A DNA stretch of 6,286 nt from Anaerolineales bacterium. GTDB taxonomy: Bacteria; Chloroflexota; Anaerolineae; Anaerolineales; DRMV01. The notes below the pieces were generated by a model. The model did not search any database and was not told where the DNA came from. It saw only the letters and a list, made by a program, of their open reading frames with translations. The stretch is from contig WFVP01000230.1 of NCBI GenBank assembly GCA_015491595.1, forward strand, positions 1 to 6,286, in the 5' to 3' direction. A program made the position numbers and the translations under genes. Positions 1 to 6,180 of the stretch are shown here, in pieces. Every line of letters starts with the position of its first letter. Position 1 is the stretch's first letter.

Positions 1-17
1 GATAAGGAGTATAAGGA

Positions 18-410
18 ATGCAACGCGTGCGGGATTGGTTGCGCCAGGCACAGGCCGAATGGGCTGCTGCGCAGGATTTGTATCGAGGTGGACATTGGGC
101 ATGGTGTTGCTTTACCTGTCACCAAGTGGCAGAAAAAGCCTTGAAGGCTTTGTGCGAACACTTCCGTCAGCCTCGGTTCGGGCATAATCTCAATACATTG
201 CTCCTTTGTGTTCATGAGCGTGTGGAAGTGCCGGAATCCGTCAGGAAAGCCTGTGCGCGTTTGAACCGCTTTTACATCCCGACACGCTATCCCAACGCCT
301 TCGACCAAGGAGCACCAGCCGACCAGTTTTTCGAGGAAGATGCACGAGAAGCCCTTTCCTTTGCACGAGAGGTTTTGGACTTTGTTCAGGGAATCCTGGA
401 AACACCTTGA
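18..410 (+). CDS. HEPN-domain protein, partner of the adjacent nucleotidyltransferase
   Basis: This is a 130-residue, mostly helical, soluble protein with no signal peptide or membrane segment. It matches the HEPN family (PF05168 type): a first helix with conserved small residues (about 6-22), a second helix with the hallmark CFTCHQVAEKALKAL (31-45), and the late signature RLNRFYIPTRYP (81-92), followed by an acidic C-terminal helix (about 104-127). HEPN proteins paired with MNT proteins often act as RNase toxins that the partner neutralises by nucleotidylation; some are only accessory or substrate-binding. The canonical RX4-6H ribonuclease motif is not clear here: R81-X4-Y86 stands where RX4H would be expected, and R50-X5-H56 lies in a probable loop. 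The ATG is preceded by AAGGAG at 4-9 (8-nt spacing). The family assignment is good; toxin function is inference. Confidence 0.85.
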   Translation: MQRVRDWLRQAQAEWAAAQDLYRGGHWAWCCFTCHQVAEKALKALCEHFRQPRFGHNLNTLLLCVHERVEVPESVRKACARLNRFYIPTRYPNAFDQGAPADQFFEEDAREALSFAREVLDFVQGILETP

Positions 411-846
411 AGACCCTGTTCTCCGGAGGTACGTTCGTGACGTGGTGCAACGAAAAGGGAACCAACTGGCCTTTATCGTGCTGTTTGGTTCCCGCGCACG
501 GGGAAACTGGACGATGTACAGCGATTACGATATCCTCGTTGGTCTGAATTTCGATGATGGGAAACGTTTCATCGACCGCATGTTGGATTTTCTGCCTGTG
601 GAAGGGGCCATTGAGGTCTTTCCTTACAGTCGTTCCGAATGGGAACGCATGTTTCGCACCTGGCATCCTCTGCTTTTAGAGGCGCTGGAATACGGTGTGG
701 TGCTGTGGGACCGAGGCGATTTTCAGCGTATGCGGGAACGGTTTCGAGTATGGCGACAGCAGGGATGGCTCAAACCCGTGGAAAACGGCTGGTATTTTTC
801 CACGAATCCACCGCAGGACGTTGATGCAACAACGGAGGTGATTTGA
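340..846 (+). CDS. Minimal nucleotidyltransferase (MNT, pol-beta superfamily)
   Basis: This 168-residue protein carries the pol-beta-type nucleotidyltransferase signature GSX10DXD: GSRARG at 50-55 with metal-binding D62 and D64 (SDYDILV). A third acidic position is probably E92 in AIEVFPYS. The C-terminal part (109-125, [17 protein letters not shown]) is typical of MNT proteins found next to HEPN genes. Such enzymes transfer a nucleotide, often AMP, to a partner protein, and in HEPN/MNT toxin-antitoxin pairs they act as antitoxin. Substrate and role here are inferred. The gene overlaps the HEPN gene by 71 nt in another frame, and its stop overlaps the nuoI ATG, so the three genes are probably cotranscribed. 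The start is uncertain: the ATG at 340 has only GAGG at 333-336, three bases away. In-frame TTG at 361 and 382 and GTG at 442 are alternatives. The helix-like sequence before GSRARG (26-40) favours a start upstream of 442. Confidence 0.85.
   Translation: MHEKPFPLHERFWTLFRESWKHLEDPVLRRYVRDVVQRKGNQLAFIVLFGSRARGNWTMYSDYDILVGLNFDDGKRFIDRMLDFLPVEGAIEVFPYSRSEWERMFRTWHPLLLEALEYGVVLWDRGDFQRMRERFRVWRQQGWLKPVENGWYFSTNPPQDVDATTEVI
425..429 (+). promoter_or_regulatory. Possible alternative ribosome binding site for the nucleotidyltransferase
   Basis: GGAGG lies 12 nt before an in-frame GTG at 442 (residue 35 of the longer form). Starting there would remove the overlap with the HEPN gene and give a 134-residue protein beginning 15 residues before the GSRARG motif. 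The spacing is long and the shorter form would lose most of the helix before the first catalytic strand, so this may be chance. Confidence 0.25.
832..839 (+). promoter_or_regulatory. Ribosome binding site of nuoI inside the end of the nucleotidyltransferase gene
   Basis: ACGGAGGT is a strong Shine-Dalgarno sequence, with GGAGG ending 7 nt before the ATG at 846. It decides for that ATG over the in-frame TTG at 843, which would be only 4 nt away. It lies within the last codons of the nucleotidyltransferase, whose TGA (844-846) overlaps the nuoI ATG. Translational coupling is likely. Confidence 0.7.
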
Positions 847-1367
847 TGTTCAAAGAACTGGGCGCCCTGGTGAAAGGTCTCTCGGTCACCTTCAAATCCA
901 TGTTCGAGCCCAAGGTGACCGTTCAATATCCCGAGCAGAAACGGCCGGTGAAGCCCCGGTATCGGGGCCGTCATGTGTTGCGCCGTTACGAGAACGGTCT
1001 GGAACGGTGCATTGGTTGTGCCCTGTGTGCGGCGGCCTGCCCGGCCGATGCAATTTTCGTGGAAGCCGCGGAGAATACGGACGAGGAGCGTTACTCGCCG
1101 GGTGAGCGCTACGCGGTGGTCTATGAAATCAATTACCTGAGGTGCATTTTCTGCGGCTTTTGCGAAGAGGCCTGTCCCACCGAAGCCATCGTGCTCACGG
1201 ACCAATACGAGCTTTCCTTTACCGATCGGTGGGACGCCATCTACACCAAGGAGCGCCTCCTGGAGCCGGTGCCCCCGGGAGGCAAGCCGACGCCTCAGAA
1301 GACGGAGCCCGGCAAGTATGTCAAGCCGATTCCGGTGATGACGGACTTCCCTGAGTGGAAGCCCTGA
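846..1367 (+). CDS. nuoI: NADH-quinone oxidoreductase subunit I (two 4Fe-4S clusters)
   Basis: NuoI (the TYKY subunit of complex I) is a peripheral-arm ferredoxin-like protein. It carries two [4Fe-4S] clusters (N6a and N6b) that pass electrons from the NuoG side to cluster N2 in NuoB and then to quinone. The 173-residue protein shows the expected [16 protein letters not shown] lead-in, followed by [12 protein letters not shown] (C55, C58, C61, C65) and [12 protein letters not shown] (C100, C103, C106, C110). All eight ligands are present. The N-terminus (about 1-25) resembles the amphipathic membrane-anchoring helix of the family. The C-terminal tail (about 135-173) is proline- and lysine-rich and variable. 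The ATG at 846 is chosen for its Shine-Dalgarno sequence at 832-839; a TTG one codon upstream is less likely. nuoJ follows after 49 nt. A hydrogenase-type ferredoxin subunit is less likely given the nuoJKLM genes downstream. Confidence 0.97.
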   Translation: MFKELGALVKGLSVTFKSMFEPKVTVQYPEQKRPVKPRYRGRHVLRRYENGLERCIGCALCAAACPADAIFVEAAENTDEERYSPGERYAVVYEINYLRCIFCGFCEEACPTEAIVLTDQYELSFTDRWDAIYTKERLLEPVPPGGKPTPQKTEPGKYVKPIPVMTDFPEWKP

Positions 1368-1404
1368 GCCTGGGGTGGTAAGATTCTCGCAACGTACGGA
1401 CGAC

Positions 1405-1409
1405 GGAGG
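1405..1409 (+). promoter_or_regulatory. Ribosome binding site of nuoJ
   Basis: GGAGG stands 7 nt before the ATG at 1417. It fixes the nuoJ start there rather than at the in-frame GTG at 1375, which has no such sequence in front and would add a polar 14-residue extension before the first membrane helix. Confidence 0.75.
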
Positions 1410-1416
1410 CGGGTTC

Positions 1417-1956
1417 ATGAGCCTGATGTTGCTCTTCGTGCTGATGGGAGCGGTGGCCCTGGCTGCGGCCATGGGGTTGTTGTTGGCCCGCAATGCCGTG
1501 TACGCGGCTCTGTTCTTGGTGCTCAACATGCTGGCCCTGGCCGTGCTCTTCCTGTCCCTGGGCGCGCCTTTCCTGGCCATGGTGCAGATTACGGTTTACG
1601 CGGGCGCGGTCATGGTGTTGTTCCTGTTCGTGGTGATGCTGTTGGGCGCCGAAGTACTTCCCGAGGAGGGGGGTCCTATTGCCTGGCAGAAGCCCCTGGC
1701 TTTCGTTCTGGGAGGGGTCCTCATCGGCAGTCTAAGCTGGTTGATTTTCGTGGAGGCCACGGGGATGGGGCGCATTTTGCCTCCGCCTGCGGATTATGCC
1801 TCTCCCCAAGAACTCGCCATGCACCTGTTCCAGCGATATTTGCTGCCCTTTGAAGTGACCTCGGTGCTCTTGCTCGTGGCCATGCTGGGTGCCCTGGTCA
1901 TGGTGCAGGTGGAGCGCCGACGTCGGGCCCGGCAGCAGGAATCCCAAGGGTCATGA
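1417..1956 (+). CDS. nuoJ: NADH-quinone oxidoreductase subunit J
   Basis: NuoJ (ND6) is a membrane subunit next to NuoH, NuoA and NuoK at the base of the membrane arm. It helps couple quinone reduction to proton translocation. The 179-residue protein has five hydrophobic segments at about 2-22, 28-48, 51-77, 94-112 and 146-165. The third contains the family hallmark QITVYAGAVMVLFLFVVMLL (57-76), including the conserved Tyr (Y61) of the helix that carries the pi-bulge in known structures. The last is introduced by the typical LLPFEVTSVLLLVAMLGA motif. A short, strongly basic tail (RRRRARQQ, 167-174) follows and should face the cytoplasm. Length is normal for the family. nuoK begins 60 nt further on with its own ribosome binding site. 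Confidence 0.96.
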   Translation: MSLMLLFVLMGAVALAAAMGLLLARNAVYAALFLVLNMLALAVLFLSLGAPFLAMVQITVYAGAVMVLFLFVVMLLGAEVLPEEGGPIAWQKPLAFVLGGVLIGSLSWLIFVEATGMGRILPPPADYASPQELAMHLFQRYLLPFEVTSVLLLVAMLGALVMVQVERRRRARQQESQGS

Positions 1957-2002
1957 TCGAACAGGAGGCAACATCTTTCCGGGGAAGGATTGACCGCTTC
2001 GT

Positions 2003-2010
2003 GGAGGAGG
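2003..2010 (+). promoter_or_regulatory. Ribosome binding site of nuoK
   Basis: GGAGGAGG ends 6 nt before the ATG at 2017. It supports that start over the in-frame TTG at 1990, and the resulting protein is exactly 100 residues, the usual NuoK length. Confidence 0.75.
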
Positions 2011-2016
2011 CCTTGC

Positions 2017-2319
2017 ATGGTACCCACATCTTTCTATGTCTTTCTGGCGGCGCTGCTCTTCACCATCGGTGCGGTGACCGTGCTGGTGCGGCGGAACACG
2101 CTCATCATCTACATGGGGATTGAGTTGATGCTCAACGCGGCCAACCTGGCCTTTGTGGCCTTCGCCCGCCAGTTTGGAGATGTGGCGGGTCAGCTGTTCG
2201 TCTTTTTCGTCATCACCGTGGCCGCTGCCGAGGTGGCCGTAGGCCTGGCGTTGATTGTGACCATTTTCCATACGAAACATTCGGTGGACATTGACGCAAT
2301 CAGCGATTTGAAAGGATAA
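2017..2319 (+). CDS. nuoK: NADH-quinone oxidoreductase subunit K
   Basis: NuoK (ND4L) is a three-helix membrane subunit that forms part of the proton path between the quinone-reactive end and the antiporter-like subunits. The 100-residue protein has helices at about 4-24, 28-49 and 58-84. E36 in the IYMGIELMLNAANL motif and E72 in ITVAAAEVAVGLAL occupy the same numbered positions as the two functionally important glutamates of E. coli NuoK (E36, E72). The residues after about 85 form a polar tail. The stop is TAA at 2317-2319. The 106-nt spacer before nuoL is larger than usual for this operon and contains a short repeat array. Confidence 0.97.
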   Translation: MVPTSFYVFLAALLFTIGAVTVLVRRNTLIIYMGIELMLNAANLAFVAFARQFGDVAGQLFVFFVITVAAAEVAVGLALIVTIFHTKHSVDIDAISDLKG

Positions 2320-2321
2320 GT

Positions 2322-2343
2322 AGCCAACCTCTGACGGCTGGCT
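2322..2343 (+). other. Small inverted repeat just after nuoK
   Basis: AGCCAACC (2322-2329) and GGCTGGCT (2336-2343) can pair over 8 positions with one mismatch and a 6-nt loop, starting 2 nt after the nuoK stop. There is no T-run after it, so it is not a standard intrinsic terminator. It could mark the nuoK mRNA end or an RNA processing site, or be chance next to the repeat array. Confidence 0.3.
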
Positions 2344-2399
2344 GCTGACTGCTGACTGCTGATTGCTGACCGCTGATTGCTGACCACTGATTGCTGACC
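2344..2399 (+). repeat. Tandem heptamer array (GCTGAYY, about 8 copies)
   Basis: Eight consecutive 7-nt units occupy this stretch: GCTGACT, GCTGACT, GCTGATT, GCTGACC, GCTGATT, GCTGACC, ACTGATT, GCTGACC. The last six form three copies of a 14-nt unit (GCTGATT GCTGACC, 2358-2399, one base change). Two decayed units (2400-2413) may continue the 7-nt phase up to the nuoL ribosome binding site. It lies between nuoK and nuoL with no coding on the + strand. On the minus strand it reads as a Ser-Gln-Gln-Ser-Ala-Val-like low-complexity peptide, which looks like a spurious translation. Heptamer repeats of this type occur between genes in several bacterial groups and vary in copy number; any function here is unknown. 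Confidence 0.85.
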
Positions 2400-2425
2400 A
2401 CGAACCACTACCACGGAGAGGCCCC

Positions 2426-4570
2426 ATGTTCCTGGAAACCGTTGCTCGTGAAGGTGCTACCTTCTTCCACCTGGCACCCCTGGCGGTCTTCGTGCCTTTG
2501 CTGGGCGCGCTTGTGAACGGGCTCATCGGTCGACGCCTGGGGGAGCGCGGGGTGGCCCTGGTGGCTGTGACCGCGTCGGGTTTCGCCTTCCTGGTCGCGG
2601 TGTTGCAGGCCCTTTCGCTCACTGTCTACCCCGAAGGAGCCGTGGTCCCCATCGCCGAGTGGATCACCATCGGCGAGCTGCGCATCGCCTGGGCCCAGCA
2701 AATCGACACCCTGTCCGTGACCATGATGCTGGTGGTCTCGGGCGTGGGTACCCTCATTCACATTTACGCGGTCTCCTACATGCACTACGACGTGCGCTAT
2801 AAGGGCGACCCCGGTCGTTATGCCCGCTTCTTCGCGTATTTCAACCTCTTTATCGCCATGATGATGATTTTGGTGACCGGGGACAGTTACCTGACCCTGT
2901 TCGTGGGCTGGGAAGGCGTCGGTTTGTGCTCCTTCTTGCTCATCGGCTTCTGGTACGAGATGGACATCCTGGGTCGACCCAGCACCGCGAACGCCCGGGC
3001 GGCCATGAAGGCCTTCGTGGTCAACCGGGTGGGCGATGCGGGCTTTCTGCTGGCCATGTTCCTGATGTTCTGGTTCTTCGGTTCATTGCAGTTCCGGGAG
3101 GTGTTCGAAAAGGTGCCCGAGGTGGCCCAGGCCCAACCCTGGGTGCTGATGGCCATCACCCTGCTCTTGCTGTTGGGCGTCACGGGGAAGTCGGCCCAGA
3201 TTCCCCTCTTCGTGTGGCTCCCGGACGCCATGGCGGGCCCCACGCCCGTTTCCGCCCTGATTCATGCCGCGACCATGGTGACCGCAGGCGTGTATCTGGT
3301 CACCCGTTCTCATGAGCTTTACATGGCCGTTCCTGAAGCCCAGGCCGTGGTGGCCGTGGTGGGTGGCCTGACGGCTTTGGTGGCCGCGAGCATGGCCGTA
3401 GCCCAGTACGACATCAAGAAGGTGCTGGCCTATTCCACCATCTCCCAGTTGGGCTTCATGGTGGCCGCGGTGGGTATGGGCGCCTTTGTCGCAGGCATGT
3501 TCCACCTGGTGACCCACGCCTTCTTCAAAGCCTTGCTCTTCCTGGGGTCGGGTTCCGTCATCATCGCTCTGGAGCGGGCCCATCATCCGCTGCCGGAAGA
3601 GGGCGGTCATGGCCACGGCCATGACCAGGGTGACCACGGCGAACATGAGGACCATGGGGAACACGAACCCTTCAATCCCCAGGACATGCGCATCATGGGC
3701 GGCCTGCTCCGCCGTATCCCCGTGACTGGATGGACGTACATCATCGCGGCTTTGGCGCTGGCGGGCATTCCGCCCCTGGCGGGTTTTTGGTCCAAGGACG
3801 AAATCCTGCTGGAGGCCAAGCACTTGCAACCCGTGGTCTACGGACTCCTGAGCGCGGCGGCCTTTCTGACCGCGTTCTACATTTTCCGGCAGGTCTTCAT
3901 GGTGTTCTTCGGCCAGCCCCGGAGCGAAGCCGCGGCACATGCGGTGGAAAGTCCCCGTTTGATGACGGGCGTGTTGTTGGTTCTGGCGCTGCTCTCCCTG
4001 ACGGGAGGCTTCTTGAATACGCCCTGGTTCCACCCCTTTGGTCAGTGGCTGGAGCACACGTTGAAGGAGGTGGAGGCCCTGCCCTTTGATCCCCTGGTCG
4101 CCGGCATCTCGACGGGGGTCGGTCTGGTGGCCATTGGCCTGGCATGGTTGATCTACCGGGGCACTTTCGCCTGGTCTCGCTGGGAACAGGACCCTTTGCA
4201 ATTCCTCCTCAAAGGCCTGTTCGATTTCCTGCAGGCCTCCTGGCATTGGGACGACCTCTACCAGGTGGTCTTTGTGCGGGGGTATCGGGCCCTGGCCGGT
4301 TTTCTGGCCTTTGCCGTGGACTGGACCTTCTGGCACGATTGGTTCCACGATGTGGTGGTCGCCGGCGGATTCCGCCGCATAAGCCGGTTCCTTTCGCAGC
4401 CGATTGATTTGGGCATCATCGACGGCATTGCCAACGGACTGGGGAATTCGGTTCAGGGATTGGCCCTTACCTTGCGGCGGTGGCAGACGGGCTATGTGCG
4501 CAACTACGCGCTGGCCGTGATGTTCGGCGTGGTGGGTATGTTGGTGTATGTTCTTTGGGCCTTGCGCTGA
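2426..4570 (+). CDS. nuoL: NADH-quinone oxidoreductase subunit L
   Basis: NuoL (ND5) is the distal antiporter-like proton-pumping subunit of complex I. The 714-residue protein has about 16 hydrophobic segments. Signature residues are present: E163 in LFVGWEGVGLCSFLLIGFWY, K255 in VTGKSAQIPLFVWLPDAM, H280 in SALIHAATMVTAG, K332 in YDIKKVLAYSTISQLGFM, K368 in HAFFKALLFLGSG, and K457 in AGFWSKDEIL. The C-terminus has a long amphipathic region (about 580-690), the lateral helix that runs along the membrane arm, then the typical RRWQTGYVRNYAL and a last membrane helix (about 692-711). Two things make it longer than E. coli NuoL (613 residues): a His/acid-rich insertion at 386-414, and an extended lateral-helix region. 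The ATG has GGAGAGG at 2415-2421. The YVRNYAL-type C-terminus and the long lateral helix argue against an Mrp antiporter or hydrogenase homologue. Confidence 0.97.
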   Translation: MFLETVAREGATFFHLAPLAVFVPLLGALVNGLIGRRLGERGVALVAVTASGFAFLVAVLQALSLTVYPEGAVVPIAEWITIGELRIAWAQQIDTLSVTMMLVVSGVGTLIHIYAVSYMHYDVRYKGDPGRYARFFAYFNLFIAMMMILVTGDSYLTLFVGWEGVGLCSFLLIGFWYEMDILGRPSTANARAAMKAFVVNRVGDAGFLLAMFLMFWFFGSLQFREVFEKVPEVAQAQPWVLMAITLLLLLGVTGKSAQIPLFVWLPDAMAGPTPVSALIHAATMVTAGVYLVTRSHELYMAVPEAQAVVAVVGGLTALVAASMAVAQYDIKKVLAYSTISQLGFMVAAVGMGAFVAGMFHLVTHAFFKALLFLGSGSVIIALERAHHPLPEEGGHGHGHDQGDHGEHEDHGEHEPFNPQDMRIMGGLLRRIPVTGWTYIIAALALAGIPPLAGFWSKDEILLEAKHLQPVVYGLLSAAAFLTAFYIFRQVFMVFFGQPRSEAAAHAVESPRLMTGVLLVLALLSLTGGFLNTPWFHPFGQWLEHTLKEVEALPFDPLVAGISTGVGLVAIGLAWLIYRGTFAWSRWEQDPLQFLLKGLFDFLQASWHWDDLYQVVFVRGYRALAGFLAFAVDWTFWHDWFHDVVVAGGFRRISRFLSQPIDLGIIDGIANGLGNSVQGLALTLRRWQTGYVRNYALAVMFGVVGMLVYVLWALR

Positions 4571-4651
4571 CATTCGATAGCATAAGGTTGCCGTGGGGCC
4601 ACAAGGGATACTTGTCGGATAGCCAAATTTAACCAACCGAGGTGAAGCACG

Positions 4652-6154
4652 ATGAGCGGCGTCATGGAATTCTTAACTCATCCCCTCAATGCGGTCACCT
4701 TCTTCCCCCTGGTGGGGGTGTTGGTGCTGCTGTTCCTGTCTCGCGAGAAGGAAAACGTGATTCGTTGGGTTGCTCTGATCACCAGTCTCATCACCTTCGG
4801 CATCTCCTTGTGGGTTCTGGCTCTGTTCAACCCCCAGGACCCCAACCTGCAACTGGTCTATGACCGTCCCTGGTTCTCCGTGGCGGACTGGACCATTCGC
4901 TATGTAATGGGGGTGGACGGGCTGAGCATCCTTCTGCTTCTGCTCACGACCTTGCTGACCCCCATCGCCATTCTCTCCACGTGGACGGCCATCCAGGAGC
5001 GGGTCAAAGAGTTCATGCTCTTCTTCCTGCTCCTGGAAGTGGGCATGGTGGGGGTGTTCCTGGCCCTGGATTTGTTCCTGTTCTACATCTTCTGGGAATT
5101 CACCCTGGTGCCCATGTACTTCCTCATCGGCATGTGGGGTGGCCCGCGTCGGATGTACGCGGCCATCAAGTTCTTCCTGTACACCATGGCCGGCTCCATC
5201 CTCATGCTGCTGGCCATTGTGTGGATGGGGCTTCACTACGGCACCTTCGCGGTGCCGGACATCCTGACGGCGGGGCCGGTTAAGGGTGCGGCCCAGTTCT
5301 GGCTCTTCCTGGCCTTTGCCGCGGCCTTTGCTATTAAGGTGCCTATGTGGCCCTTGCACTCCTGGTTGCCCGACGCCCACGTGGAGGCGCCCACGGCCGG
5401 TTCGGTTATCCTGGCCGGCGTGCTGCTGAAAATGGGGACCTACGGCTTCCTCCGGTTCAACATCCCCCTCTTCCCTGACGCGGCCCGGTACTACGCGCCT
5501 TACATCGGTGCCCTGGCCGTCATCGGGATTGTGTATGGTGCCATCGTCTCCTTCCCGCAACGGGACGTGAAGAAACTGGTGGCGTATTCCTCGGTGAGCC
5601 ATCTGGGCTTCGTCATGCTGGGCCTCTTCGCCCTGACGGCCCAGGGTGTGGAGGGCGCCATCCTGCAAATGGTGAACCACGGCGTGAGCACGGGGGCCCT
5701 GTTCCTCATCGTGGGCATGATTTACGAGCGGCGCCATACCCGGGACCTGGACGCCTTCGGCGGCTTGTGGAAGGTGATGCCGGTGTACGCGGTCCTCTCC
5801 CTCATCACGGCCCTTTCCTCTATGGGCCTCCCCGGCCTCAACGGCTTTGTGGGTGAATTCAACATTTTGTTGGGTGCCCTGGGTTCTCAAGCATTGGGTT
5901 CGTATTGGTTTGCGGGTTTTGCGGTGGTGGGCGTGATTCTCGCCGCGGTGTATATGCTCACCATGTACCAGAAAACCTTCCTGGGCCCCCTGGATAAAGA
6001 GGAAAATCGGGGCCTGAAGGACCTGAACTGGCGGGAGATTCTTACTCTGGCGCCTCTCATCGTGCTCATGTTCTGGATTGGCCTCTATCCCAAGCCCTTC
6101 TTCGCCTTGATGCATCCCGCGGTGGAGCATTTGCTCAGCGCGGTGATGAAATAG
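4652..6154 (+). CDS. nuoM: NADH-quinone oxidoreductase subunit M
   Basis: NuoM (ND4) is the middle antiporter-like proton-pumping subunit of complex I. The 500-residue protein has about 14 hydrophobic segments, spread from 11-30 to 462-481, and a normal family length. The key charged residues are in place: E149 in YIFWEFTLVPMYFLIG, K229 in FAIKVPMWPLHSWLPDAHVEAP, K260 in AGVLLKMGTYG, and E402 in LNGFVGEF. They correspond to E144, K234, K265 and E407 of E. coli NuoM. H316 in SSVSHLGFVMLG and H343 in MVNHGVSTGALFL are also typical. The ATG at 4652 is preceded by GAGG (4639-4642, 9-nt spacing). The gene follows nuoL after an 81-nt spacer that shows no clear promoter or terminator. It is the last gene before a terminator-like hairpin; nuoN, which often follows nuoM, is not in the window. 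Confidence 0.97.
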   Translation: MSGVMEFLTHPLNAVTFFPLVGVLVLLFLSREKENVIRWVALITSLITFGISLWVLALFNPQDPNLQLVYDRPWFSVADWTIRYVMGVDGLSILLLLLTTLLTPIAILSTWTAIQERVKEFMLFFLLLEVGMVGVFLALDLFLFYIFWEFTLVPMYFLIGMWGGPRRMYAAIKFFLYTMAGSILMLLAIVWMGLHYGTFAVPDILTAGPVKGAAQFWLFLAFAAAFAIKVPMWPLHSWLPDAHVEAPTAGSVILAGVLLKMGTYGFLRFNIPLFPDAARYYAPYIGALAVIGIVYGAIVSFPQRDVKKLVAYSSVSHLGFVMLGLFALTAQGVEGAILQMVNHGVSTGALFLIVGMIYERRHTRDLDAFGGLWKVMPVYAVLSLITALSSMGLPGLNGFVGEFNILLGALGSQALGSYWFAGFAVVGVILAAVYMLTMYQKTFLGPLDKEENRGLKDLNWREILTLAPLIVLMFWIGLYPKPFFALMHPAVEHLLSAVMK

Positions 6155-6180
6155 CCCTCCCCTTGTAGCGCTTGTCCTAA

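Noticed and set aside
108..122. CXXCH motif (CFTCH, residues 31-35 of the HEPN protein), formally a haem c attachment site
   Set aside because: The protein has no signal peptide, the motif lies within the conserved HEPN helix where CF-X-C-Q/H is common, and nothing else suggests a cytochrome.
843..845. TTG as an alternative start of nuoI
   Set aside because: The ATG one codon later is a better start codon and has better spacing to GGAGG at 834-838.
1375..1416. GTG-initiated N-terminal extension of NuoJ
   Set aside because: It adds 14 polar residues before the first membrane helix and has no ribosome binding site, whereas the ATG at 1417 has GGAGG 7 nt upstream.
2344..2399. CRISPR array
   Set aside because: The units are 7 nt and directly adjacent, with no spacers; this is a simple tandem repeat.
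4601..4615. ACAAG-GGATA-CTTGT inverted repeat in the nuoL-nuoM spacer
   Set aside because: A 5-bp stem without a T-run is too weak to call a terminator or operator and is expected by chance.
3083..4636. Long open frame on the minus strand opposite nuoL
   Set aside because: Its translation is rich in His, Gln, Gly and Arg with no recognisable domain, and it mirrors a strongly supported nuoL; it is a codon-bias shadow.
2426..6154. NuoL and NuoM as Mrp antiporter or membrane-bound hydrogenase subunits
   Set aside because: The adjacent nuoI, nuoJ and nuoK, the NuoL lateral-helix C-terminus and the full set of NuoM charged residues fit complex I, and no hydrogenase or Mrp partner genes are present.
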